A stretch of DNA of 64,000 nucleotides from assembly GCF_021018895.1 (NCBI RefSeq), contig NC_079377.1, positions 24,359,501-24,423,500 of the forward strand, written 5' to 3'. The DNA is from Seriola aureovittata. Taxonomy: Eukaryota; Chordata; Actinopteri; Carangiformes; Carangidae. Positions 12,961 to 26,882 of the stretch are shown here, piece by piece; the first letter of the stretch is position 1; every line of letters starts with the position of its first letter. The notes under the pieces were generated by a model. That model saw nothing but the letters and a program-made list of their open reading frames with translations, was not told where the DNA came from and ran no database searches. Made by a program: the position numbers and the translations under genes.

Positions 12961-13310
12961 CTGAAGGTTTGAGGTGTCGGGCTCCATCCTCAGGTGTTGC
13001 ACTGACTTTTGAAGTGCAGCACCTGAAGTAAACACTCAAGAGACGCTAACAAATACTGATCACGTGCGTTTTTACAACTCCCTAAAGCAGTGTTTGGATG
13101 TTTTGAGGACGTGGGTTTGATACTTATTAGACTCACTGGATTTTGAAGTCCAACACTCAAAGACACAAATGCTCTGAGAAACACATCTGTGCAGCGTCTG
13201 ACCAAATGTTAGAGGACTGTTTTGGAAAGTTTGGAGGGTGTGGGTTCAGTCCCTGGTGAATTTTGAAATTCAACGCCCAGATGAAAGACTTAAGGACAGA
13301 GGAATGGAGG
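12937..13310 (+). repeat. three degenerate tandem SINE-like units (~130 bp)
   Basis: Three B-box-like words recur at 12976 (GTCGGGCTCCATCC), 13111 (GTGGGTTTGAT) and 13239 (GTGGGTTCAGTCC). Each is followed by a TTTTGAA.T.CA.C segment (13007, 13142, 13260). The first unit starts with AGCTCAGGGCGTTAG, an A-box-like word. The spacing is about 135 then 128 bp. The simplest reading is a diverged tandem triplication of a tRNA-derived SINE-like unit. No intact tRNA fold is claimed. Confidence 0.5.
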
Positions 13311-13507
13311 TCTCAGTGCGATATCAGGTGGGTTCGTTTGTGACTGTAAGGTGCCAGTTGTAAAAACTCTGTACATTTAAAAATCAATCCTGCTGCAGTT
13401 TCTCCTCTTGTTTGCACTTATAAAAGTCTTTATGAAAGGTTTGTTTTTCTCTTTTTGTCCACACTCTGTTGCCATAGTCTGACAGTCTATAGCAGGTAGG
13501 AATATAC

Positions 13508-13538
<31 letters not shown>

Positions 13539-13712
13539 TGTGTGTGTTTGTCTGCCCCTATGGTGAGCCCCATCACATGTGGTCTGTGTTAAAAAGCAAT
13601 TGTGTGTTACAGAGCTGCAAAGCATTGCCATGCCAACTGCAATCGCTATTCCATGTTGTCAGCCGCTCAGTCATATAATGGGATGGTTTCCTGTATTCAG
13701 CACACGTGCACG

Positions 13713-13761
<49 letters not shown>
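13508..13761. repeat. (GT)n and (CA)n pair
   Basis: (GT)n at 13508-13548 and (CA)n at 13713-13761 in inverse orientation, 165 bp apart. Confidence 0.95.
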
Positions 13762-13764
<3 letters not shown>

Positions 13765-14086
13765 CTACACCACACCCAACATAGTGTTGCTAAGCCCTGA
13801 AAACACTCCAACACTCGTTGTCTCATAGATTTAACTCCTCGCAAAAATATACAAAAACAGTTAAATCAATATGATCCTAACGAATATCATGAGTGCCAGA
13901 GGTCGGTCGATGTAGTTAATTGCTCAACAAAGACGTTTTACACCTCAGTGGAAGTATATATTTTTTATTACGGTGGGAATTCTGTATCAATAATTGCCAC
14001 AAGCCCACAAAGATGCAAAGGTGCTGAAAAGTCTTTTTCTTTGTTGCCCCAATAAGAACAAGACTGACACACCACACCAAACACAC

Positions 14087-14089
<3 letters not shown>

Positions 14090-14134
<45 letters not shown>
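14090..14134. repeat. (GT)22 microsatellite
   Basis: An uninterrupted GT run of about 45 bp. I see no gene between here and 15750. Confidence 0.96.
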
Positions 14135-14137
<3 letters not shown>

Positions 14138-15757
14138 CAGAGCGGATGATGAATAGCATTACGTAAAACATTACTCATACTACAAAGCAGCTAACTAAGA
14201 CGTTACAGACCACGCTGGAATGTAAACAGTCCCAGTGTTCATTTTCTAACCTGGCAGACTCGTTTAGTTTCCACCCAGGTCCCAGTGAGGTGGGCAACAC
14301 TACACTTACATAATCCCCTGAAAATCTCCTCTGCAGTCGAACTGATATTAACACCGTTACTTTCCTCTGTCGATGCTGGAATGAACTGTGTTTCTGTGTT
14401 TATTTAAGGTAGAAACATTGGACTTACTCTGTCCTCGTGTGTTCGGTAAAGCAGCAGTGACGCTGGATGCTTGTTTAGCAGTGTGGGCCACTTTTCTCTA
14501 AACTGATCGCAGCATCTTGAATGTACAATCTTCGTGTGGATTTGTATTAGCCACTTGTTCAGTGGGCGCCTCAGGTTCGATCTGCCGGGCTGCAGGTGTT
14601 GGAATTTTCCAAAAGTGGAGAAATTCCTTCTATTGCTGAGACTTTTCCCTCCGTCTGATTTTAACTCACAGATCCTGCAGAGTTACAGACGAACACTGCA
14701 ACAATCTGAACAACAAATATATCAAGTATAAGTGAGGTGTTTGGAGTTTGCACCCGTGTGTCGTACAACTTTTCCTGTATATATATATATATCTTCACTG
14801 TGAGCTGAGCAGGTCTTTCTTCATTTGTTTGGTACGAAGCCAATCTTTTATTTTGCAACTCTTTCAACGCTCCAGTTTCTTTGGGGGATAAATTATTGTA
14901 AGCTACTTTTTCAGACCAAGGACGACTTACAGATTGAAATGAAACTCACCTACGGAGCGCCAGTATTACGCCGCAGCAGCAGGTCAATTGAGTCGATCAG
15001 AAAGCGGCGTAATGCAGTGAGCTCTGTAGGCGCGTTTGTGCGTAGGAATATGGTCGTTCAGCGGTAGTGCCGGAGGAAAGAGCTGTTTTCACGGGAAGAT
15101 AAGGATTCTTCATGAAGCGCACATTTAAACGGGTATTTGATTGTTTCGGTGGCCGTTTTTTAAAAGTGTCTAAAACGCCACGTTAAAGAACCCGAACTAT
15201 CCCTTTAAGCTGAACGGATGAAATGCGTTGTAACGGGATCATGTTCTTGCCTCAACGTTAAAATACACGTGGTCGTAATCAGAGTTACTCCTCCTTCCTC
15301 TTCCTGTCTCTTCTTGGATTTGTAAAGATGCAGCTTTAGGAGCGTCACAGCCACATTCTCATCTGGAAACCTGAGATAAATCAAGTCGCTGGTCTCGTAC
15401 GGCTGAGAGCGAAGCACATGCACGTACGTCTGAGGCTGAGCATCTTAATCTTAACTGGATATCAGCCGCATTAACAGATAAGCTGTAATGGTGCCTGTGT
15501 TAACAGAAAAAAACAAATTAAAGAAAAGGTGTAATTGTGTTTTCTTTTCAAATGCTAAAAAGAAAAACAGGTGGTAAAAAGCTGCGGAGCAGAACAACAG
15601 CCCCAGGTGATCCTGAGCTGTAATGAACACGGGGAACTGACCACCTGGCTCTATGTGACAGGACGTGGTTAAATGATTGCTCGCCCTCAGGCGGAGGAGA
15701 GCGCCTTCACCAGGTACATGTGTATGTATTCATGACTTGCTATCACTAATACTCACA

Positions 15758-15836
<79 letters not shown>
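15758..15836. repeat. compound (CT)n(CA)n microsatellite
   Basis: CT repeats at 15758-15778 pass directly into CA repeats to 15836, with one AAAC interruption. Confidence 0.96.
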
Positions 15837-15838
<2 letters not shown>

Positions 15839-16181
15839 CCCGCCTGCCGGAGAGAGCGCTGTGAACATCACGTCAGAGGTGAAACAGAGAGGAAAACAGA
15901 ATCGAAGAGGACGGAGAGTTACAGGAGAACACGGGCAAACAAGCCGACATGAACACAAACAATCCAGGCCCTGCACTCGCTGTAAACACACCCACCCACC
16001 ACGCACAGATGTGTATACACAAACACAAACACACACACACATGGAGAGAGAGAGAGAGGGAGACAAACACACAGGGAACCAGAGCGAGCGCATGCTTTAG
16101 TGATGAAATCATTTGTGTGAAAACACAGTTTGGAAGCGAGATGGGGAATAAGTCTTTTTCTGGGCTGATGAAAGGAAAAGA

Positions 16182-16182
<1 letters not shown>

Positions 16183-16239
<57 letters not shown>

Positions 16240-16278
16240 ATCGGGACAGATAGAGAACACACACACACACACACACAG
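16183..16278. repeat. (GT)27 hairpin-forming pair with (AC)10
   Basis: (GT)n at 16183-16237, a 20-bp spacer, then (AC)n at 16257-16278. The short spacer makes this the tightest inverted CA/GT pair in the window. A further (CA)n lies at 16441-16464. Confidence 0.95.
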
Positions 16279-16439
16279 TGAGTACAGATGGAAGAGATGA
16301 GAAGAGGAAGAGTGAAGGAAACGAACGGAGGCCAGAGAGGAAGGTCTGAATCCAAAGTGATGCTCTCTGCCAGGAAAATAGCTCTGGTCTCAGCAGAGAC
16401 CCAGAGGATCATCTACACACAGTCAGCAATCCCACCCTG

Positions 16440-16470
<31 letters not shown>

Positions 16471-16851
16471 TATACACAACACACACAACATACAACACAC
16501 ACATACACAGCCGAGTGTGTTCTTACTTCAGTTCCAGTTTAAAAAAAAACGGCACAAACACAAAACCAATGCTAGAAAGCTTTTAATGCACACTCAATAC
16601 TTCCTGTGGTTGCTCGCTACAATAAAAGCCTTGTAGCAAAGAAACATTTATAAGGCTTTCATCGTGACTTACAGCACCCACGGGAAGTCCGGAGCAACAG
16701 ACACTCGCTGTAGCTGAAGTGTGTGTGTGTTGGTTACACAGTGAACTTTGTTTTCAGGATTCAAGTGACTCTGAGTTTTAAATCCACCTGAGAGGACGTC
16801 ACAAAACTGCCCGATATACAAAAATATATTTTTGTAAATAGAGTTGCCAAT

Positions 16852-16943
16852 ATCCATCCATCCATCCACTTTCTGCCGCCTATCCGAGGTCGGGTCGCGG
16901 TGGCACCAGGTCAAGCAGAGTAGCCCAGACGTTCCTCTCCCAA
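16852..16943 (-). mobile_element. LINE 3'-end fragment (TCCATCCATCC tail), copy 1
   Basis: TCCATCCATCCACTTTCTGC followed by CCTATCCGAGGTCGGGTCGC matches the 18691 and 59752 copies. On the minus strand it is the terminal part of a fish LINE with a GGAT-repeat tail. Only the last ~90 bp remain. Confidence 0.75.
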
Positions 16944-17272
16944 GCATCAAACTAAGCATCAAAAAAATTTTTTTTAAAAACCCAGAAACACAGAAGCTCG
17001 ACGAAGGAGAAACACAAAGGTAAAGAAGAAGAAGAAGTCCACAAGAAAACACAGGTGAAACACATTAGGGCCAACGAACAAACGTGAGGGATTAATATCT
17101 GGTTATAATTCATCAGTTTGAGAATTTAGAAAAGTCTTTTTAATGCAGATCCTGTCCCATGATGATGATGTCACAAGAACAGACCTTCCCCCATCTCTGT
17201 GAAACTGTTGCAGCCTGAGGCAGGAACACAGGGGGTTATGATTCATGTAATACACCCACCAATCCAACTGTG

Positions 17273-17274
<2 letters not shown>

Positions 17275-17318
<44 letters not shown>

Positions 17319-17511
17319 GCCCTTGCTTTCACTCTCATCATAGCAGGATTAACTCACACTGGACAGATGGCCATCCGATGCTCCTCCCTCCCAAACACTC
17401 ACATGCTTTCTCACAGAACATACACTAACACACACACACTAACACACACACACACACACACGCCCACACACACTCACACACACACACACCAAACACAAAC
17501 ACACACTATGC
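17275..17511. repeat. (GT)21 then imperfect (CA)n array
   Basis: (GT)n at 17275-17317 and interrupted (CA)n at 17429-17511; more short CA runs follow to 17660. Confidence 0.93.
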
Positions 17512-18389
17512 CTGCTATTCAGCACAGTACGGTGGCAACTTCAGTTCACGAGCTGTGTCATCATCACTGCACACTGCCTGAGGCTTAAACACGCATAATC
17601 ACACACACACACACTCTCACACACACTCTCTCTCAGACACACACACACACACACACACATGGGTTGAAGCCAGTGACAGCAGATGATGACTCTGATGTCA
17701 GGAAAGCACTCTATTCTGTCTCCACTCAGCCCGACTCTCACTAAAACACTCATGTGGTTGTTCTGTCCTCGGATGGCTTCTTTCTCTGTATCTTCAGGCG
17801 TCAAACAGCCGGCAGGGTTTATATTTAGATCTCGGTGTCGGTGGCTGCCTGTGCATATTTGTGACTGTAATTTACTGTAAACTTAATGAGTGTGTGTTTT
17901 TTCAGATATCATGTTTGCAGAGGAGCATCTTCGCCGGTTGGATATTCTCCTAAAACGTTTCTTCTTCTTCTTCTCACAGTTTGTTTCTTCCTCGGAAGAA
18001 TAACATCAGCCTCCAGGTTCAGTTTGTTCGCAGTGTTTTGGCTTGTCAGTGTAAAAAGAACAATGTGTTTTTTCTTGGATTGATATTCTTAGGTTTAACC
18101 GGTGAATGTTTGAGACAGGAACAGGGTGTTCCCCGTCTCTCGCCCGGTGTCAGCTGACGGATGGATTAAATTCTTACAAGATGACGGTACGAGCTGGAAT
18201 GTGAGCGACTTTTACAACAAAAACATAATAATGAAAATTGTGCAAATACAATGAAAGTAAAGGGGGACACACTCTGGTGTTGTTGACAGTGACACACATC
18301 GACACGCCAAGTGTTTTCACTCCTACAGGTGTCGTTAAAAACCTGTTCAGATTGTCTGGCTGGAGCGGGAAAGTGAACACAGGAAGAAG

Positions 18390-18585
18390 GTCAAACTTCA
18401 CGAGTTCAGAACTCTTTCAGACCAAAAACAAGCCGCTAACGAACCCGGGGTTGGTTATGGACCGGGCAGAGACCACCTCCTCTAAAGGGGCTCGGACTGA
18501 TTGTTTTGGTCCACGCCTGAGAGCGATTACCGTTTTCACACCTGCCCAAACGAATCGTACCAAGAGGGTTTAACCGACGTTCAGA
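18390..18585. repeat. probable dispersed repeat, unclassified
   Basis: The words GACCGGGCAGAGACCACCTC, TTTTGGTCC and CGTTTTCACACCTGCCC resemble a fish interspersed repeat I have seen often. No second copy exists in this window and the ends are unclear. Confidence 0.35.
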
Positions 18586-18690
18586 GCCGACGTTTGGTAG
18601 TAGAGAGGAGGAGAGTGAGGGGATGGAGGCTGGAGTGGTGGATGTGTCCAGACCAGACTGTAGTTGCCACGGGCAGATACAGTAGAAAAT

Positions 18691-19228
18691 GTCCATCCAT
18701 CCATTTTCTTCCGCTTATCCGAGCTCGGGTCGAGGTGGCAGCAGGCTGAGCAGCACGCACCAGACATCCCTCTCTCCGGCAACGCTTTCCCGCTCCTCCT
18801 GGGGGATCCCGAGGCGTTCCCAGGCCAGATGGGATATATAATCCCTCCGGTGACTTCTGGGTCTACCCTGGGGGCTCCTCCCAGTTGGGAGGCGCCCAGG
18901 AGGCGTCGTTATCAGACGCCCGAACCACCTCAGCTGGCTCCTTTCGACGTGAAGGAGCGGCGGCTCCGCTTTCCGGCTCAGCTCCCTCTTCACCACAACG
19001 GCCCGGTACAACGTCCGCATTACTGCCAATCTCCCGCTCTACCCTTCCCTCACCCGTGAACGAGACCCCCAGATACTTGAACTCCTTCGCTCCTTCACCC
19101 GGGGCAGTAACTCACCCTCAATCCGGAGGGAGCAGTCCACCGTTTTCCGGCTGAGACTCAGAGATGCTGAATCTCATCCCCCGGCCGCTTCACACTCGGC
19201 TGCAAACCGGAGGTCAAGTTCTGACCTC
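18691..19228 (-). mobile_element. 5'-truncated LINE, reverse-transcriptase C-terminal fragment and tail, copy 2
   Basis: On the minus strand the frame at 19029-18715 encodes VERSQLRWFGRLI, PPGRLP, a GRP..HRRDYI-type stretch and LAWERLGIP, the recurrent C-terminal tail of a fish LINE reverse transcriptase. It is followed by the 3' tail GGATGGATGG near 18691. The region is much more G+C-rich than its surroundings, as expected of this element. It is truncated on its 5' side near 19228, and the catalytic reverse-transcriptase core is absent. The longer frames on the plus strand here are shadows of the element. Clade not assigned with certainty. Confidence 0.8.
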
Positions 19229-21129
19229 CGGTAGAAACGTCTTTGGGTTTTGTACCAAGATCGTCTACTTTAAATATCAGTAGCTACACCACAGTGGAGA
19301 AATAAAAGTAGAAAAGTATAAACATTAATGCAGCTTTAGACGTACTCATAATACAGAATGACATGTATATGACTGGAATATAATTATTGATGCATCAACG
19401 TGTAATCACTCGTTACTTCTGGTGAAGGTGGGGCTGATTTTAAACACGTCACAGTTTATTATTTGATTTTGTTTTGTGTAAAAACTACAATAATAAACTC
19501 AGAAATGTAAATACGAGTAAATACAGTTATTTGTTATGTGACACTGTGGTAGCAACAGGCACAGTGATGCGTGTTGATGTGATCGTCATGACGACGACGA
19601 TGATGATTCTCTAAACGTACTGTAAACGTTTCTCAAATGCTTTTTCCTTTTTTATTCAGCTGTATGTAATTGTACACTTCCTGTCACGGTGCAAAATATC
19701 AAAATAAAAGCCCAGGCGGTTCCATCAAATAATGAACATCTGAGGGTTTTATTCCCCAAGAAGCGAAACCAGTCGGGACGTGGGTTTGGTTCCAGTTCAC
19801 TGAAATATTCTGGTTCGTTAACAACTATTTATAAAACTTTTAGGAAGTCATTTAACTAAACAGCAAATATGTAATTAATTTATTTGAAAAGTGTAGTCCC
19901 TCTTAAAATTGTTATAAGCTAAACCTAAAAAATGTTTTTAAAAAGTCATCACAGAATCATCATTATTCATATTTGATAATCATATTCCTTAATTTAAGCT
20001 AACGGGGAAATACCTCCTGACATCCATCCTGACGGGGAACTCTAATGGGCTGCAACATCATGTAACAGGATTTCAGTGCCGCCAGAACATCTGAACCGCG
20101 CTCGCAGTATTAATAGACAGATTAAAATGGGACATGAAGAAGAAGGCTTTAATCTAAAACTATAATGCCATTTTGATAAAAAAAAACTATATGTATTTTT
20201 ATCTTTATATTTCTCTTTGATGGATAGAAAGGTAGAATATTATTTTCATGCCAGTAACTCTTCCGGCCGACATGAAGAGGTGGTAAATTTTTAAATCCCA
20301 TCTTGCAGAGCGTCGTCTCAACTCGGAGTCGCCTCGGTCCATTTATCAGGCTCCTGTGTGATAAATAAAGCTCACTCGGCTCCAGTTGTCTGAGAGGCAA
20401 AAAAAAAAAAAAACCCCTCCGTTGTGGCTGGTGCACGGGCGAACAATGTCTTCACAACAGCATGTCAGCAACACGCAGGGTCTCCATCATCATCATTATC
20501 ATCATCAACATCCTTTTCCAGAGTCCCGCACTCCATCTCTGCTGAGCGATAAAATGTTTGATCAGTTCATTTCAGTGTGGCCTCCAGTGTTTCTGGCTGC
20601 CTGCACTTAGCATGCAAGAGACAGAGTGAGATTAATGCAGCGGTTTATTCCTGCAGAATCGCAGGCAAATAGATTCACTTTGATGCGGCCACGCAGGACA
20701 CCTTGCTGTTGAAGCTGCCAGGCGCCTGCGTCACGTCGGTCCACGAGTGTTTTACAGCCACCTCCTCCTCCTCCTCCTTCTTCTTCTTCTTCTTCTCCTC
20801 CGCCGCTGTGAGGTTAATCGAGGATAAACAGGTAACCTATTTACTCTGAGGAAAAGCTTCTACCTCAAAGCGTCACTTCACTGCAGCGTGCAGACTTCCT
20901 CCTGACTTAAAAAGACTCATGAATGTGTTTGAAGCCACGAAATTCCTGATTTTGATATTTGAAAAGTGCAGGAAAGAAAAATACACAATGTAGATGAACA
21001 AACCACAAAAACAGTTCTGATTTTAAAACTGACGCGCTCGGTCACAACAGCGTTTGTTGTCCTTGAAAACAGCTTTAAACAGCCAACGTTCACATTTAGT
21101 GTCAAAGCAGGAGAGGCTTGATTTCAACA

Positions 21130-21690
21130 CCACCCGTACAGAAATGTAATATATGACATACAATATAATATATATCAAGAGTGATGTTGTCACCAATAAG
21201 GGGATATATTATTATCACAAACATACATCCTCTGGACATATGAAGATATAAGTTTATAGCATATATGAATAACCAGTTTAATTTGTATATATATTAAAAA
21301 TAACTATGATGATTTTTTATATATATTTAATTTATATATGCAGGTTTATTAAACAACATACGTATAGAAATTCTAAATGTGTGTATGTTTTTTTATTAAC
21401 TCCTTATTAATTTGATTATTATTAATTAACATTTAAATTATTATTAATTAATATGTTTACCTTCCTGTTCTGAGAAAGTGGTCTCAGACTTCTGGACTCT
21501 ATTTTATAATATCAACATATACTGACAGGCTTTGGGAGGGATATAGTATATTTACATGACATGTCAACAATATAAGCATACATACATAAACATAGATATT
21601 TGTATGGGCTACATATATATGTCAATATATGAAATGTTTTTTATTTTGTATGTACTATATATATATATTATATTTGCATATGGGCATTAC
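21130..21690. other. strongly A+T-rich block with TATATA runs
   Basis: Repeated ATATAT and TTAATTA words, no gene and no clear unit repeat. A scaffold-attachment role is possible but not shown by the sequence. Confidence 0.5.
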
Positions 21691-22588
21691 AGGGGTTTAA
21701 ATCTCACCTCATCCCTCCAGTCAGTGCTTTCCCCTAAACATGACCTCAATCTTTTCCTACACTTTAAGCTCCTCGAATCAATATTTTTTAATATCATAAA
21801 ATCAAATGGCGTTTCTCGCTCTTATTGAAGAACCTACAGAAAATTCTCATCTTTTTGTGTCGCTCTCCGTCCCACAGATATTGCAGCAGGCAGACGCTTT
21901 TTCCACAAACAAGCTCCGACAAAGTGGCAGCGCACGAGCCGCTCTGCAACAAACAGCACACGGATAAAAGTAGAGACTAGCCGGCGAACACAGCGGAGCA
22001 TTTAGCTGCTAAAGAGTCAGACGTTATTCTCAGGAGAGGGTGGAGGACACACCGAGAGTTGGAGAATAATCTGGACACACACAAATCCAAATGAGTGATA
22101 ACGTTGCTCTGTGTCTGATGGATGGAACACATTAGCCATAACAACTGCATTTGTCAATATTGCTCTCTGTTTTAAAAACAAAAAACAAATAACTAATCAA
22201 TGCAGCCTTTCAATAACGTTGTAGCCGTCTAATCTTACCCAGACCTCGACCGCTGGGAGGGCACAGCAGAGAACCGTTAGAGGGAGTTCAGGAGGTAGTG
22301 ATAAAAAACCAATAAAACCAATTTTGTCATCAAGCTGCGCAAAAAGCTCTAACATCAAACACAAAACAGCAAGAATCTTCTAAAATAAAGAGCCTAATTT
22401 TATTAAAAACATCTTTTCCAGCAGAGAACCGAAAGGATTAGAGTGAAAGAGCCACGCGATGATCCGTTTTTACTTTAGCAAATAATTAGATTTCTATTCT
22501 AAATCTCCTCTTATCTGGATCTTTTTGTTTTAATATGTCTTAGTGCGACTTGTGTGTGTTTGTTTGTCGTTGAGATAAAGAGATAAAG

Positions 22589-22775
22589 CGAGAGAGAGAG
22601 AGCGAGAGAGAGAGAGAGAGGGAGAGAGAGAGGGGGAGAACGTCACTGGAAAACAAAGGGTGAGACTGTGGACTAATAAAACTACACAGAGCACCAATAC
22701 CTTAAATCAATATACAAACAGAATCTACTCCCTATTTCTTCTTTATTGGATCTGTCTGTGGATATGAGACACAGC

Positions 22776-22820
<45 letters not shown>
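22589..22820. repeat. (GA)n and (GT)n microsatellites
   Basis: (GA)n at 22589-22634 with few interruptions; (GT)21 at 22779-22820. Nothing gene-like lies between them. Confidence 0.93.
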
Positions 22821-22822
<2 letters not shown>

Positions 22823-23559
22823 TGAACATCCCCTTCTGCAATCCGTTGACCACTAAGGATTTAGTATTGAGTTTTTCTGTTTGTTTTGTTTCTTTGAGAC
22901 ACAGCCGTGATATTGAAGCACAGATCCTTTTCTCTGCTCCGCTGCACGCCGGTCTGTCCTCGCCACAGATACAGCTGATGGTGCAGCCACGAGTACAGTG
23001 AAGCCTTAAGCTAAGACAACTATTTGTGCAGCGGTGTTTCCACAAAATTGGTTGTTGATGGGGGGGTTGAGCTTCAGCACAATCCCTCCAAAACAACCTC
23101 CAGTAGATGTTTTTCCAGATGGATTACTGGATGATGTGACTGGATAATAAACTGAGCTTAATACAAAAGGCATGTTTTCGTGAAAACAGAAAGAAAATAA
23201 GATACTACACACTGAACTGGGGAACTGAGTCCAGAATGCATCATTGCTTTCAGTTCAATATCCATCTGTTTAGCAGGGTTTTATTCCTGCATAGACAAAA
23301 TTCTAGCACTTGTTTTCTAGGTACTCTGTATTTGCGGCTGTACGCCAGTACGGCAATGTAGCGGCGCTGTATCGTAGTCCGCGCATCAGGCAGAGCCAAT
23401 CCGAAATTGCCAAAGAAGAAGAATACAAATGTGCTGGATTTCCTGCCTGCGGAAGGAGGCGGCGACCTGATTTTGCGGCTCTTCAAACAGGTGAATAGGG
23501 TTGTAGTTACAATCCACAATCTGAATAGCAAGTCCCTAGTGATCACATGACTTCTGTCA

Positions 23560-23690
23560 CTCCAGCTCAAAAGGACCAACTCACAAACCTCTGCATCCTG
23601 TTTCCGCTCTGATTTTATTCTGAAAGTCCAGACCTGCTTTTCTTCGCCCACAATGCTTCTGTTTTCTCTTTACGAATTGTGTCACAACCG
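23560..23690 (-). repeat. dispersed repeat, copy A (inverted copy at 31160-31300)
   Basis: The reverse complement contains GCATTGTGGG, GGACTTTCA, AATAAAATC and GAGCGGAAACAG in the same order as 31181-31285 on the plus strand. The copies differ by several indels. No coding capacity. Confidence 0.65.
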
Positions 23691-26600
23691 ATCTCGCTTC
23701 CCATCGCGCCTGTACGACTCATCTGAAAAGCAGACCATACGCCAAAGATAGATCGTCCGTGGTATAAGATCGTCAGATTGTCCACTCCTACCATGACGCC
23801 AGATGAAGGTAAATCCTGTGAGAACGGACGGCTGCGAGGGGGAAATTCCCACGGTTACAAGAGCGTCCTTAAGTTAGGTCACGTGAGGGTTACAAATCAG
23901 TAAAATATATCAGAACAGTCAGAAAAAACCCCGTCACACCTGAAACACGGATGCTGACGTGAACGATATCAATGAACTGGTGAAACTGGTAATTACAACA
24001 CCCACCACTGTGACATCAGCAGGACGGGAAGCACAAATGCAGACCAGAAAAAAAACACCTTTTTGGATTCAGGTGAACTACATATCCTGAAGAGATTGGA
24101 TACCGTACATCCCATAATACATGATTAGCAGTAGCTGTCGGAGCCGTTGACGCAGGTATGAGTGATGCTCCACATGACGGTGATGTGATCCAGCTGCAGT
24201 AAGAACCCGTCAGCTGCAGCTCATCATCTGGCCCCATTAAAGTTTACAACCGACGCACCGAACCTGGAAGCATATAAATATACAGCTCAGCAGCCGTGCT
24301 CGTGACTCCTGCTGAACTTCCTGTAGCTGCTGGTGTTGTGTCAAATTTCTGTTTCCACAACAATTTTGCGCTTCCTCCTGACCTTATCATGAACCACGAC
24401 TATTCCCCGTTCATGTAAACTCTCACTCATGCAAACGCAAAACAGATCAGAAATCAGTGTGGATGCTATCCACGAAATTTAAAGACGTCATGTTACCTGA
24501 TTGTTTATAGGAATGGCACATTACTCCCACGCTATGCTAGTTCGAAGTTTAACAATTGTTAACTGCAATTTTTAATTTTCTAACACTGGAAAAATATGGT
24601 GTTGTGAAAATGAATCTTTCACTTGAGTCAAAAACTGAAATTTTTAGAGACTTTTTTCTTTTTTTCCCGTCTTTCGGTGCAAAGTATTGAATTGTGTGTG
24701 TATGTGTATAAGTGCTACTCAGTATTAATGCAGGCTAACTTGACACCGGGCAGCCACGAGAGGAAAGGCTCATCCCTGTGGTTTTGTTCGTCTGTTGTGT
24801 TCGCACTCGCTCGCCAACAGTCACATTGACCGAGAAATCAATACGATCCTCGGGGTAAAGAAAAGACCAGACTGAAGTCCCGCCATCTCTCCATCCATAC
24901 ATGTGCAGGCTGGGCTGTGTGTGATTGTGACAAGGTGAAGTCATCCTCCCTGGAGGATATGAGGGGTGAATAATGCCCCAGAGAAAGAAGAAAGGAAGGA
25001 AGGGAATCAGAAAAATCAATTGCAGTATGTACCATACTGCTCATATAGAAACCTCGGTGGGATTAACTGTGAAAGATGCACATGAAGAAACTCAGTAGCT
25101 TAGCAACACCGAAGCTACAAACAACCCACAATGCAACACTTTGTAAGAGCTGGTGTCACACTGGTGCCTTTGTCCATAAAGAAAGAATCTGCCCGATACG
25201 ATTCAAGTGAAGAAGCACTTTCTGGCACATAGAAAAAAAATGCTGACTCATTTAGACGCACATCTCTGCTGCTCGTCCACGTTGACAGTTCCTGTGAAGG
25301 TCTTGCTGCAAGAACATCAAAGTGACAGGAAGTCATTCATTTTCCATGTGAGCCGGCATCTCTCTCTGAGCAGCGGTGTGGGGGCGTTGGAAAAATCTGC
25401 TTCCTGTTTACGCCAGCTCGTGCCTGCGGTACATAAGGCATTCTCAGGTGTGTTAATATGGACGCAGATAAAACACGGAGCTAAAACTGTCATCTCTGGA
25501 CGGAGATTGTTTTGGTTTGAAAACACTGTGTGGATGTAGCCTTAAATTAAAAAAGTGTCTGACGCTGCAGGTGTTCCAGGTGAGCTGGTGAAGTGTTTTA
25601 TTTATCATGCTAACAAACTTGCTAGCTGTCCGTTTCATCCACATCGTCTCCGTCAGAGCGCCAGCGAACTTCAACAGCGTTCTTGAACGGGCAGTCGGAG
25701 AAACCATCGGTCTGAAAGTTCGTGTCTAAAGGACTAAAGTGCTTCCATGGAGGATTTTTAAAACCTGTTGGCTCAACTTTCTACCACAGCAACAAAATTA
25801 GAGAGGACGCACTGTCTGTGGTCATGCATCACTGCAGTGTGGAAGGTAATCACTGTAATGAACTGAAATCTCAGTGGCTGCGTCACTGACTCTCGGATTG
25901 ACCTTTGGATTTGCCTGGACGCAGCAAAACAAAGCTCATCGTGTCTGAGTACAGCTGCTGTGTTTGAAAACATCTTGAGGAGCAGCTTACGGCCCGATCT
26001 CAAACAGAAAGTCATGTTACTTCTGAAATTCAAATCAGAATCTGCAACGATGGATGATTCGACTGAAGATCAGCCAGACCGATGACGAGGTCACAGTCCT
26101 CTGAACACGACGGCCAAATTCAGCCTCTACCTGGTTTTAAAACATGATTGCTTGATCGAAACCGTCCTCATATTCCAGCTTTACAGCCCCAACAAAACCA
26201 GCCTCAGAGGCAGGATATCTGCCGTGCAATTTCCGAATCCTGATTTATTTTTAAAGAGCGTGCGCTTGAAGGCAGCCGCAGCGGGCTTTTTAAGCCTGTG
26301 AGTAGTACTCTGAAGCGACAGTGAGAGAGGCAGTCACTCTGCTGCGCCCCGAGCAGCAGACAGCGGTGACCAATCTGGGCATTAAAATTATATGTTGTCA
26401 TATTTAGAAAAGTGTTCTGCACGCATATCTGAGCTGAAACAGTTGAACTTGGGCGGTTACTTACAATGTGTGCGTAGATATGATCTACACATGCGTGTGT
26501 AAGGATATATGTGGTATCCTCTTTTACACCAGGACAAAAAAAAAAAAGAGAAGGCAGCTTTAGCATTTCCTAAATAATGAATTAGCCAGAAAACGTGAAG

Positions 26601-26882
26601 GTGCTTCATCATGTTTTCCTGTGGCATTAATTACCCCCTCATACATGCTGGATACAGAGCCAGGTAACATCCCGGACTTTGCTTTAACTAGAAACAGGTG
26701 AATATATATATATTACACTATAGATAAACATGAAGTCACCATCAGGGATCATTGGTACAAACACCTAATGCTACTTTTGCTGACACTGACATTGTGCTCA
26801 ACACAACGGTGATACAAAACACCACCTGACAGGTAAGATTTGAAATCCTACAGGCACGTGGCGGATGTCATACCAATCGCCA

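Noticed and set aside
15677..16412. Several 90-180 codon frames with His-Thr or Cys-Val runs
   Set aside because: They are translations of CA/GT microsatellites; the same applies to frames at 3496-3889, 6518-7140, 9916-10912, 13377-13800 and 57964-58431.
18664..19154. Pro/Arg-rich frames on the plus strand
   Set aside because: Antisense shadows of the G+C-rich LINE fragment whose real frame is on the minus strand.
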